Source: Plakobranchus ocellatus (Eukaryota; Mollusca; Gastropoda; Plakobranchidae). Taken from it: a stretch of DNA of 49,563 bases. The translations under genes and the position numbers were made by a program. This document shows positions 1 through 13,200 of this stretch, in pieces. The stretch's first letter is position 1; each line of letters starts with the position of its first letter. The notes under the pieces were generated by a model. It saw only the letters and a list, made by a program, of their open reading frames with translations, was not told the DNA's origin and made no database searches. The DNA lies in NCBI GenBank assembly GCA_019648995.1, contig BLXT01000383.1, forward strand, positions 322,887-372,449, read 5' to 3'.

Positions 1-858
1 CTAATTCAACTGAGTAGACTGCGATAAATAATGTTTTCTGTCAGTATCTTAGGGCCTTCTTTTGCTTCTTAGAGCGATAATTATTTATTTGGTTTTTTTT
101 TTAATTATTTAACACCCCCCCTCTTAAAAAAAATAAATAAAAATCATTTATTCACCCCTAGTTTCGCCTGTCTACCTGTCATTATCAATCTTTATAATTA
201 TCTATTTCTGTCTGTCAGTCAGTCTGTCTATCTATCTATCTATCTATCTAGCTATCTATCTAGCTATCTATCTAGTCTGTCTGTAACCATCGACAAGTGT
301 CCTCATTTCAATCTCAAGGCCCAAATACCAAAACAGTTGTCACTATGGGTTTTATAAAGGCCAGAATTTGTCTCGCTGTCTTGCGACTAAATGTGCCGCA
401 AGAACCCCCGCCCCAAAGGAAAAAAAATCCATCGTTGTCCAGTTTGTATTTGTGAGTGTGAGGTTGTTTTTTTATTTGTTTTTTTTTTGTTAATTCCATA
501 ATAATTTGGCCTATCCATGGCACTTGCCTGTTAATGAGATACATGGCAAACGCGTGGTACTGCTAAGCAATAAATTCCAATTCATTCGAATCAGCAATGC
601 GTTACGCATCACTGATCTTCTATTGCCTGACGTGTTCTTTTCTCAATAACTGACTAACACAAGGCACACAATCTTATTGCCACGAAAGATTGGAATGTAC
701 AATGTATAACTTGTCAATTAATGATTTGTGTGCGTGTCCCCCCCAAAAAAAATTAGGTACTCTCTTTTTTTCTCCATTGCTTTTCCTTCTTTCTCTCTCT
801 CTCTCTCTCTCTCTCTCCCTATCTATCAGTCTATCGCTTTTTGTATATTATTATTATT

Positions 859-896
<38 letters not shown>

Positions 897-998
897 TAGT
901 ATGATTATTCTTATCATCAATTAGTAATAGTGGTGCTGTTGTTGTTATTGCTGATTGTTGAAGTTGAAGCTAGTTCTCTGGATCTGTTCGCTCCACAG
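1..998. other. Upstream intron of the CEP350-like gene with simple repeats
   Basis: No exon recognised. It holds (CTAT)n at about 223-275, (CT)n at 790-818, and an ATT/ATC trinucleotide run at about 848-897. Confidence 0.7.
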
Positions 999-1076
999 AG
1001 ATAATGCTCAAACTGAGAGAGAGGCTGAAACAGCAACGGGCTCTCGCATCTTCTTCTTCTGCTTCTGGGAGCAACG
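999..1076 (+). CDS. CEP350: CEP350-like exon E1 (window numbering)
   Basis: It starts after ...ctccacag and ends at donor g|gtgagt, phase 1. It encodes a basic helix, LKLRERLKQQR, then a serine-rich stretch. Its place just before the SPGYRG exon resembles the human KLKERIRKQW segment. The Met codon at 1004 lies inside the exon and is probably not the start, because the exon opens mid-codon after a good acceptor. Confidence 0.75.
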
Positions 1077-1134
1077 GTGAGTTGATACAATCATGTGCTG
1101 TAGGACGTTTGTCGTGGTCCTCTCTCTCGTTCCC

Positions 1135-1200
<66 letters not shown>

Positions 1201-4200
1201 GCTCTTTCTCAGGTAGTACCTGTGTAAGCATATCCGAGGCTGAGTTCAGTACTCCAGTCTTATTTTTAGGCTCTTCGTGCTATTTTTACCCGGATTTTAA
1301 ACAAATTTAAATCCCTTGCTCCGATTACTGTGTGCAGTTGGACGTTAATGGCCTGTAAGAAAAAAGACGAACAAAAACCTGAAATAACTTAAGTGGAGGA
1401 TTGGATTTATATTATAATCAATCAGTCGCTCAGTGAAAAAGCCTTATGAGTGTTCTTAAATTCTTTAAAATGGTTAGATTTTTTTGATTGAGTTGCTTTT
1501 AGGAATTTTATTGGGAATTCAATGACCCTCTGATATAATAATTTAAAAAAAAAAAAAAAGGTGGAAAGGAAGGATAGAGACTGAGACTGTCTCTCCAGTG
1601 CTACCCTGTGCAGGTTCTTGTCACCCGGCGATCCCTACTGCCGAACTAACCAAAAATATTAGTTTAGGCTTGAGAAGTTGGTCGCGTCGCTAAGCATAGC
1701 CGCGTTCAGAATTCCCCACTATTGTGCTGTTATTCCGAATAATTAGAATCAGGCACGGCGAGCTGTTTGCGTGAGGTCAATAGGAGCCTCAAGACAGTGT
1801 TTTGAAATTTGGCAACACAAAGGAAGGGACAGAAAATGGAAAGCACTTGTGCTGCATTCTTTAGGCATACATAAGTATTGAGAGGGCATGAGAAAGGGAA
1901 AGGTCGAGGGCTTTCGTGTTGTTAAGAATGGCCCTGACATAATGCGTTGGTTACGTGTCGTTGTGCTATCAAGTGCTATCATTGTGTTCGGGAAACACCC
2001 ACGATGGTGGGTTTATGTATTGAAAGCTTTAGAATACCGGTGCATTACAGAACATATAGAAATAAGACCTGGCCTGTCTAAACATTTTTTTCTTACCTCT
2101 AGCTTAGGTTTGTGTAATGTGTTGAAATATAATAATATTGAATGCAAATTACACAAATTATTTAGAGATTTAGTTTTTCAGGAGACACTTGAAAGCTTGA
2201 CGACAGAAGAAAAGGTGGTCTTAATAAACAGAACGAGGCCGACCGATCGTGCACGCTTACTAGTTTTAAACGAATCTGGAATATGTCGTTAACGCAGTTT
2301 TGAATTGCCCATATTGTCAGAATGCATCGGATATCGATATCCGACCTATACCATCGACCTTGATACATAATCTATCATTTATCATCTGAATAAATGCCAT
2401 AGGTATCGATATGTGCTCTACCATTCAACATATGATTCATGCAACTGATATCGAAGCGTGCTCCATCTTTGATCATCCGACTTACACAAATAGGGATCGG
2501 TAGTGCGTGCTTCACCATTCATCTGAATTGATGCATTAGATATCGATACGTGTGTTATCCTTTATTATCTGACCTATTCAATAGCTATTGGCACATGCTC
2601 CATCATCATCTGAATCAATGCAGTAGATATCGATACGTGTTTTAGCGTTTATTATCCGACTTATGCAATAGCTATTGGCACATGCACCATCATCATCTGA
2701 ATCAATGCAGTAGATATCGATACGTGGTTTAGCGTTTATTATCCGACTTATGCAATAGCTATTGGCACATGCTCCATCATCATCTGAATCAATGCAGTAG
2801 ATATCGATACGTGTTTTAGCATTTATTATCCGACTTATACACATGCACATGATTCATATGTTAGCACATGCTCCATGATTCATATGAATCAATGCAAAAG
2901 ATAACGATACGTGTTTTAGCGTTTATTATCCGACTTATGTAATAGCTATCGGCACATGCTCCACCTTTCATGATCCTAGACGAGAGATATTGATACATGC
3001 TAAGGCATTCAGTTGCATTGATGTGCATCTGTATTTTTTTTAACCGAAATATTTCCCCCCCCCACATGAGTCGAGGAAAACTCTTTTTTGGGACCTAGTC
3101 GCCCAACTAGGAAGATATGGAGTATATTTAAGTGTTATCCTTACATGAAGGGAAATTAGAAATTACATTTTGAAGTAGTTATAATTGTCGCTTCTCTTGA
3201 GAAACTTTCAGATTTTCCATAGATTAAGATTCGTGCTAAAACACTGATGCTTTAAAAATACCCAGCGCTTGATGGAATTTAAGCTAAGACAGGTATTTGG
3301 AGAAAGAGAGACAGAGAGAGATTAATATTAGTAGTGTGAGTAGCCATTATTAATCAGTTTCACATTTAAGTCTACATTAAGAAATAATCCAAAAAGCGCA
3401 CATCTCGCTGCACCATTTGTATAAAAATAAAAATTGAAATTCCCTACTCTTACATAAAATAAGAAAATAGCCTCGCGTTTGGATCTAGTACTCAAAAGTG
3501 TTAGGTCTAGGTTTCAAAAGACCTATAGAAGTTTCAGTAAGCCACCACATTGCATTGAAAAACCATAACTCTTACTTTCCCCCTCTAATCCCATCCTGAG
3601 GGCAATGATTATTAATTATTTAAAAAAGCATAGAATGAAATTTTTAAGTGTATTTTTTTTTACAAATATTTTTGTGATCAGAATTTATTCACTGACTTTG
3701 AAAATATACGGAGATGCAAGAAATAAAACTCTCAAACCTTTACATTTTTATCTTTTCCTGTGCTTGGTTTCCTAACCCTTTTTACTTTGTATGCATTTGA
3801 TTGTTGAGTGTGTGCTCTACTTTCTCTTCCTTGTCCTCCCAGATACAAGCCTTGCTGATACATCAAGCAGCCTGGCCCCACCCCCAGCCCTGCCTCCTCG
3901 GCAGCCCCTTACAGGTGACTCTGCCCCATCTAGACCTCGAAAGATTGCTGCTGCCCACCCCTCTCCGGGCTACAGAGGTGAGGAAGATTAATCAGAATAA
4001 GGCATTTTGGGCACAGTTGATAAAAGTTGAAGTGAATGTATATTTACTGGAGGATACAAAGAGCGAGAGTTTAATGAGGATTTGATTGTATTGTAATTAT
4101 CCCCCGAATCACCCACCTTGGCCCCTTCCTTTCCCGCACTGGCACAAAAAGAAAACAAGGAAGTCAAACAATTTGTTAATCTTAGGCAAGATATATTCAA

Positions 4201-7200
4201 TATTATTGTGATCAGTATTAGGAATTATGAATAAATTTTCCAAGAATTACAACATAAAAAAGTTTCTAATAGTTCCTTTGCAATTTTCCTTTGAACATGC
4301 TGAAAAAATGCCTTTAAGGATGTCAGTAAGGGCTGGGTCTGACCACTTTCAAAAATCCTGCTGATACCCGCCACCAGCGCCCTGGTCAGATGGAGGGCCC
4401 GAAAAGCCTGAGATTACTTTATTGTAGTCAGTCTATGCATACAAAAACTAAACCTTTTCTGACTTCCTTCATCCATCCAGGTTTCAGCACAGAGCCGAGT
4501 GAGCAGCATCACAGTGGAGGGCCGAGCCGGCCAAACACTAAAGTTTTTGGTGGGGTCAAGAAGAAAACGGCTGTGCCAAGTAACAAGAGACAGCCTCAAC
4601 TCCAGACCAAAAAACAGGGTGGAGAAGGTGTTTTGGTGGGCTCCTCGAGACCGACACACTCTCCTGTGGAGCAGAGACCAAAGAGGGCGAGGTTAATCGC
4701 CTCCTCTAGTGACAAGAAATCCGCTAAGACTGGTGCTAAGAGTGAGTGTTCAGTTTTTTTCCAATAATGAGGCCATCAGAGCAAGGCGGTCAAAAGTCAC
4801 TATGGATGCTTCTGCACCAGAGCCTTTTAAAGAGTTGTATTAACTGTAGAAGATTATAAAAAAAAATTCAGTCTTCAAATGGATGACACACTTTCTAACA
4901 GAACTGAGACAAAATCATATGGGGGTTTTTTTGTCTGTAAAATTGTAAATTTTGAGCTAATACATTTGGCTTATAATTTCAAAATGTAGAGAGTCTGACT
5001 CATGACTTGTTTACTCTAGTTGCCTCGTTACAGAACTTAACAGCTTCTTTTTCTTAATGCATCTACAACAGCAAAAAGGGAAAAAAAGGATTTGTTTCCA
5101 GATAAACAATATTTGTTTTGATTAAGACAGGGAAATTGTAAAAATAAAAAAAGCTTTGATGATTAAATGTCTTGCAACTCTGAGTTTTGAGACAACATAG
5201 CAACATTGTGTAGAAGGAGTTGCCAAAGTTATAGCTTTATAATTGATCATTTGCACTCTTAGCCAGAAGTTTTAAGGTTCAATTCGCAAAACAAAAAGTT
5301 TTTTTTTCTTTTGCAAGACAATAACCCGACAGGTTATTTAGTTGAAGTCATTTCATATTTTGTGTCCCCTCTTTTTCTTCAAAACATTTCAATGTTTAAC
5401 ATCCCTTTGACTGAACTTTTTCCCCTCAGACATAATCACAACATCCTCATGGCGAGCCGGGCAGGACCTCATCATGAAAGAACTGGGCATGCCTCCAACC
5501 CTAGGAAAGGCCAAGGCCAAGTCCAGCCCACAGGGTCAGGGCGAAGGTCATGACAGGGGAAGTTTGCCTGATGGAGCTGAGGCTGCTGGTGGGGACACGC
5601 CGGGGAGCAGGGCAGGAACTGCCAGCATTGAGGATCCACTGGTGAATGAGGTTGTAGCCAAATCGAGGACATTGTCTGAGGACACAAGACACATGCTTCA
5701 AGAGTTACATCTAGGTCAGCATTTTGTTTTTCTGACATAGCCCATCATTTGAAAGCAGAGCTAATTTTTTTATTTCCTTTTTTTTTTGCTTCTGATCTGA
5801 TTTGTTCCCAGTACAGTGATCATATAATATTTTATAGTTTTGTATCTTACGGACAGAATGAATTGGCTGGATTTGGACTGTTGTGATTTCTAGTACTACA
5901 AATCTTTGTTGTAAATGGTTAACATCAGTTCATTTTATGTATCTTTCATTCAGGATTTCTTAAAAATCATCTCTATTTCATCACAGTAAAAAGCAATTTT
6001 TTTCTGGACAAATTTTTATAGGAAAGTTTCCAGAAAATCCTAGAAAGGTTTGAAAACTTTTATGAGAAGATAATTCTTCACCTTATTTCTACTAATATTC
6101 ATACATAAGGTAATATAAAACCCATTGTTGCAAATGACAAAAGCATCTTTGAGTTGTTTCTTGTGCCAATTTCAGGCAATGCCAAAGATAATTTACCCAA
6201 AGAGAAGACGCCTCACCGACCCCCAAAGAGAAAAGCTCCCAAAGCTGCAGGTAATAATTTTCCTCAAGCTCAGAACCTTGTCTCAATAGTATAGATGATC
6301 TGCAGAGCAACTTAGTTTCATATGTTAAATAATTTAAAGTGAAGCGAAACAAATGTTTATTGTTCAAATTAATGTTTCATTCATACCTTTCTCCCAATTC
6401 AACAAAGTCATGTTATTATTAAATTGGTTATGACCTCTTTGGTGCATTAGAAATTTTAAAAAGTGGGCAGAGTGATTTGGGAAACTTTTGACTGCTTGCT
6501 TGATGTATATGCTCTGACGTCAGTCCTTCTTTCTCAAATGAAACAGTTTAAGATTTCATTTCTGTTCAAATGCTTTTTTCTTTGAGCTGGCGGTATTGAA
6601 AGTTGCCCGAGGCGAGTTTTGAAAATACAGTAAATTGATATTAAAGGCTATTTCAGACTCAACGTTGTAGTCCTTACAGCTTTTTTGTTGGTTTTTTGTT
6701 CTCATAATTTCTAGATGTCCTTTTTTTTTATTCATTGTGTTCCTTTCTTTTTACTGCAGAAAGCAAAGTGATCCAAGCTTTGTGTTTTGTAAGTTTCACC
6801 CACCATGTCTATTCATATAACAATCTTTTTTTTTTTCTGTTGTGATTTCTAGCCGTGAACACTCCTGACCCTGAACGTCAGCACCAGCCAAGCGAGAAGA
6901 CCCGGCACTACGATGCTGACTCTATTCGCAAGTTCATGGCCAAACAGAAGGCAGAACGTCTGAAGAGACAGCATGAGGTGATGAATTGTTTTTTCTAGAT
7001 TGTTGCGCTCTTGATCTAAGTCTCCTTCCTCCTCTCCCAATCCTTCCTTCTTTTTTTTCCTTTTGCATTTTTATCCATACCCTCCCCCCCTCCTCCTCCT
7101 ATGAACAGTTTCTTTCTATCCTAGTTGCATTTTTCATGTTTTAGGTGAAGTGAACAGGTTTATCCATGCTTGGAAAAGGACAAGTTGCCATTTACTGAGA

Positions 7201-10200
7201 CATTTTTGTGTCAAATTCATTCTCTATGAATAGCAGCAATGATAGAGCTTGAATATGTTAAGCTGCGCACAACATAGCGCAAGATTTTCAAGTTTTTCAC
7301 TGCACCTGAATGAATCAAGAGGAAATAATATAAGCCTCTGCAGGACTTAAACAATTTTCCTTTATAATGCATTTTGATGAAGATTTCCTTATCTGCTTTT
7401 GCAGGAAAAAGTGGCGAGTCAGAAAGCCAGTGAAAAGCGACAGCAGATGATGGAGAAACTGGCAGAGACGCAGAAGGCAAAAGCTGCGGCAAGCTCGGCA
7501 GCTCGCACACTCCAGGAAGGGGAGAAAAAGAAAGGGAGGGATGGGAAAGGGGTAAGCTTGCAGTTTCTTGATTTCATACTTAACTTGTTTTCTTTGCTCT
7601 CTGATGTAAGAGACAAATTTGGTGAACAGCCTTTCAATAAATTATGAAGCTTGTTTGAGTTTCCCTAATTTTGCCTAACCTGCTAACCTTGAAACTAGTT
7701 CATATGAATGGCTTCTTACATTGGAAACATTATACACGATTGATAAAGCCTCAAATAGAAAGAGAACAAAATTTGAATCTGTGCTAATGCTTATCAGATA
7801 TCAAGTTTGTCATGCATGATTTTAAACATTTACAAGCAAGGCTTTTGATGGTGATGAGTTATTTCAACTATTTCTTCTTTTCCATCCTGATTTGACAGTT
7901 GTGACATATTCTCATCAGTTTATTGGATGTTAGGAAAGGGTGAAACCTGCAGCCCTAATCTACACTTTTTAAAAAAATCATACATCTGCATGTTTCTATG
8001 AACAATTGGCTCAGGTAGGGGAAGTTGTGCACACAGCGTGGCATTATCGCTATTTTAGTTCAGTCGGCCCAAGCTGGGTCGGTAACCTGACCCCGCCAAG
8101 TAAAGGTCAAGTCAGGCTGTATCAGCGGGCACGATGCAGGCACTATGCATGCACTGTGTCACAGACACCAGAAATAAAAGGTTGATAATACCTCTGATGT
8201 AGGACGTTAAGTTCTTTAGATCTATATAGACCTAGCTGAAAAATAATGGAACTCTGGAGATTGTGTGAAAACGTAAAAAACTGAGTTTATTTAACTCAAC
8301 AGCAGGAAATCAAATCAAACAATATTCACATAGGCCGTCGATAAGAAAACTAGATCTAGCTCTAAAAAAATCTGCGTAATCGCTATACAATGATCTTACT
8401 GCAATCTCTATAATCTCTGTGATCTCTAAAAACTCTGAGTACTCTCTCTATGAACTTTCTGCCTACTCTGTGTCTTCTCTGTGTGATCTCTGTGTTATAC
8501 TGGTATATCTCTGTGTCTCTATCTGAGTCTGAGTCTGCCTTTCACCAATCTTCTCCCGGTATTTATACCTTTTTCAAAGAAAACTCTACAAATTTCTGGA
8601 AATCTATCCCAAAATGCAAGCGTAGAATGTTCAAAAGTATAGATCTAGAATATTACATCATAATCCTAAAATAACATAAAAGCAGTCTTCAAAAGACATT
8701 AGGAAAAACCCCTGGGCTAAAAATAGAACATGAGTCACATTCGTTTACGTAATGAATTCTCTTTCGCTTTGCATAAATTAACTCCCCTAAACTGGTCCTT
8801 TCTAGAACTCTCGTTGTCATGCGTTCAATAACAAAACCTAAGTCTAGTTTTTTGTTACACACTGTTTTATTAATAAATAGAATACATTCTCTAATTTTTT
8901 ATAGATATAAAAGTACACAAGCCAAACATATTGCACGAGAAAGAATGAAAACAATACCTCAAATAGTTATTGTGCAATCAGGTTATAAAATAGTGTATTA
9001 ATTGCATTATAAATATACACAAAGGGCATGTATTTAGAGCCCTTTTAAAGAAAACAGGAAGGTTCAATTTTTTTGAAATTTTAAGACAAAGATTAATAAA
9101 TAGTTGTCTTTGCACTGACCAAGTTTCATTTGGTTAGGTGGAAAACTTTTTACAAAAGAGCCAGTTGTTCATATATCACTGCTAATTTTGCAAGCACCAT
9201 TCATAACCAGGCTAACTGTTTATCATGCTGATAACGGGTCGTAATTAACTGTTGTATAGAGATATATGAATGATTTTGGTACTTGATAATCCAAATATGT
9301 ATATTTTATAATAGAATAAATAGAAGAAGTAATTATAATGTACAAATACTTATCATAGTCTAATAAATATTAATTGTATCACAGTTATTGTCTTATCCTC
9401 GGAGAGCAAGTGTGCTTTGTAGAAGGTGTGCAGTTAATATGTGATGTAGTTTCTTAAGATGATTTGTAAAGCCATGTGCTTTATGTTTTTCTATGTGTGC
9501 GATCATTTGGTGGCTGTTTTCTGTTCCCTACTCTCCGAAGAGGCCCAGTCCGAACATGTATTTTTTTTTAATGTGTGGAATGCAGTGTTTTTAATGTTAT
9601 CTGAATGGTGCGTGCTTTGTCAATGAGGAATGGATTGCTTGTGAGAGTTCGTATTTGTTTGACGATTGTTTCTGTGAGGTCTGTTCAAAGTTGCCCCAAA
9701 GGCGTCAGGAACTCGTGTCTTTTTGTTGCTATTTGTATGACTAAATTGTGTGTTCCATCTTCTAACAATTTATGATGTTTTAAAATAATTCCTAGTAAAA
9801 TGTGAAGGTAAGGAGGGCTAACACTATCAAAGTCTATGTTTACAGTATAATGAATACAGTATATCGTAATGGAATAGGAGGAAAATAAACAGAAAGTTGA
9901 AACACTATTAACCCACCTAACGTAAAAAAAAATTTACATCACTCAAATTTATGGTTTTCATAGCTTTGAAAAAATATTTTGAAAAGAAAATTGCTTGTTC
10001 CGTTTTTTAATAATTAACATTTAAATCGAACAAGTCGGGATTAAAGGCAAAAATATTTCACTATATAAAGACTTCAGAAATGCGTTTATCACACTCACAG
10101 ATATTATGATAGGATTCCCAACCTACGACCAGGTTTTGGACAAGATTTCAAAAAAATAATTTCAAAAACAGCGATGTTGATACTATGAGTAGTTTTGAAG

Positions 10201-13200
10201 ATATTGTGATATGAAGAAGGAGAATTTTCTATTTTGTTATAAAATTGCGGCGGGCCATTTCGCTAGCTTGTGTACAATGCTATTATCTCTGTTCAAATAC
10301 CTACCTGGTACTTACTCTGATTGATGATCCCAAGTGCGGCCAGTACATTATAACAAAGCTTTAGTTGCTTAAGCTCACAGGAGGTGTAGGGGCTGCTTGA
10401 CTCAGCCACATGAACTAAAATGTATTTTATAAGGCGAAATGCTACGCTGTGTGCAAACCTTGAGCTGAATCTGTTAAGCTGTGGGGTTTTTTTAATCTTT
10501 AACAAGGCAACTAAAAAAAGGAAATAAAGACACTGTAAGCTACTATGAGCTGCTTGACACAGAGAATTCATTAGTAAGAGTAAATAATCCATGCTCTTGA
10601 AAGATCTTCAATTTAATATTTTTTTCATTATATATTATCTAAAAAAACAAAACATTAGCAGTAAATTATATTGAAGCCAAGTTTCATGGTCTAGGCCATG
10701 TTCAATCTCATTTTGCATTTTAAAATATTGTAAGTATGTAACCTTTTTTTTCCTCAGGTCAACAAAGGCAATAAAGAAAATAGTGATGCTGCAGAGGACC
10801 ATGACGATGATTCGACCCTTACAGGAGAGTCAGATGAAGAAACCACGCCCCAGGCAACTCCCAGAGGAGAGAGAGAGTAAGTTTAGTATTTGCTGCCAAG
10901 TCTATGTGATTTTGCAGAATTTCTCAGCCTTTTTTAGTTGATAATGCAGAGCCATTTTTTTCCCTAAGTAAAAGTGAAATAAGCCTGAACTGCTTGGAAA
11001 TGCTGGCCCTATACTATACTGTATAGGTAGTTTTCTATAACGGTGCTGGGATTAACAACTTTTTTCCCCCTCCACTAGATCTGAAGCAAAGAGACGGCGG
11101 CGACCCAAGGATCATGAAGAGATGGAGTTTGAATCATCAAGCCAGAACCCTTTGAATGCCACTGTGACTATGACGCCAAATGCAGGTGCAACAGAAGGCG
11201 AGGCATCTACTCATCCCCTGGGTTCTACCACCATTGAGTTCAAGGGTCAGAAGTTGAACCTTGACCTGGACAATGTGTTCAACAGGTTTTCAAAGGTATG
11301 CTTATTATATTTTACCTGTGCTGTTCACTTTCAAGGAGACAATTTTTTTTATTTCTAAACATGTGCAGTAAATTTCAAAGACATTGAGATCTGATTTCAT
11401 ACAAAAGCCCTAAATTTACAAGTGAAAGCCCTCCTTGAATGTTCTTTTCAAATTTAACTCTAAGGTTGTCAATCAAAGAGCTGGTTCAATGCCAGGAAGC
11501 TCAGCAGCAGCACCAGGAGGGACAGCAACTGCAGATTCCAACCTTCATGTCAACCCTGCTGCCCCCAGCCCCCATGTTGGTGCACCGGTGGGAGCCCCAC
11601 CGTTTGAGCTGGGCACCTCCAATGCTGTGAGTCGTACAAATGAGGAGAGAAAGCAAGCCATCAAGGCTACAGCACTCACACTGCAGAGCCGACTTGCAGA
11701 GGAGCGGAGGAAACTGGAAGGTCAGTGCCGAGTTTACAATTCTGTCTTACATAGTTCATGCGAGTGTGTGTGTTTGTATGAGGATTTATGGACACACAAT
11801 TGTCGTATATGTAATAATGGGAATTTTTTTTTAAATCTGAGGAGGCCCATATTGATTCTTAAAAAAAGTAGAGTAAAAAGATGACTATCCATTTTTCCTA
11901 TGATTTCCTGTTGTGCACTCTAGATGCATGTATGAAAATAGAAAAAGACGGTTGCTGACTCCTCTACTTAATATGGAGATCAAAAGGAATCGAGGCGGGA
12001 AAGGGTAAGAGGGAGACAGTTAAAGTGTTGAAGAGGCAATGAGGGAGGTTCAAAGGGTTATGAGGTGAATTTTTTGACCAGGTCTTTTTCCCTTATTGAA
12101 TTTGGACACTTACCTCGTGTCTCTAAGTTCACTTAAAGATAGCTAAACTAATTAATATGACAAACTTGCTATTTTGTGTAGCAATACTAATGCCATATTG
12201 TTATATCATTGACCTGTGAAACATCAGAATTGAAGTTTGGCACAGAGCCAAGTCATCCACACAGCACAATGGCAGAGTTCATTCCTCGTTACGACAGGAT
12301 TGCTGGCAGTGGGGATAGCTTCTCTGTGTTCACTTCACAGCTTCCAGGTCAGCTCATGTTGGATCACTATGCCAAATGAACATTTTATTTGTGAGCAGTA
12401 CATATGAAATGAGTCATTTTTTGGCAATCATTGAGCATAGATAAGGAACAGAATAGCAAAACACTGTTGGTCATTAGGACTAAATTTTTTATCCCTCCAG
12501 ATTTCAAAAGTTAAATTTTTGTAGTGCTCATAATTTTTTTGTTCTTCTGTGTTTTGTATGTGAAGTTATTTCTGAGAAACAAGCCATTTTGTGTGAGAGA
12601 GCTAGCATGCAATCTTGGATTGCTCTATCTCTTGACTGCAGACCTTGGTTGATTTAAAAAAGAAAATACTTTGTTGACTTTGTCAAGTGAAATAAGAAAT
12701 GATTTGTAATCAGTTTTAAAAGCCTTTGATACTCATTCTGTGTTTTTTTTTATTTTTTTTAAATATATATTCCTCTTTTTACCAAAAAAAAGTTAAGGCG
12801 TCTTGTATTTTTAGTTGCCACTGTGAATCTTGTTTTCCACAACTTGACAATTCTATGTAGAGAGCACTATAGTTCATCTTCATCATTTTGTATCATTCTT
12901 ATTAACTTGATGCGTCAAATGAGAAGAGACCAGCAATAAACATGTATGTGAATTCATTGCATGTATCTGTTGTTGCACCTCAGGCTCCCAAGTTGGACTG
13001 CAGCCCAGATCAAACAGGGAGAGGGAGGAGGAGGCAGCAGCTCGCATCCAGGCAGCCTACAGGGGCCACACTGTAAGGGGGGCACTCAATTGGGGCCTGC
13101 CCAGTGGAGACACTCTTGGCCAGAGGCTTAGGACTCCAGCAAAGGTCAGCACAAGTTCTCTTCATTTTTAGTATGCTAATATTTGCAAGCAGAAGAGGTT

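Noticed and set aside
1004..1006. ATG as the true start of the CEP350-like protein
   Set aside because: A good acceptor lies five bases upstream, the exon opens mid-codon in phase, and the human protein has a long conserved region before this block.
1888..2292. 134-codon open frame in the intron before E2
   Set aside because: No recognisable domain, AT-rich composition, and the E1 to E2 phase needs no exon here.
2578..2850. Minus-strand frame with a 29-residue periodic peptide
   Set aside because: By-product of the 87-bp minisatellite, which has a length divisible by 3.
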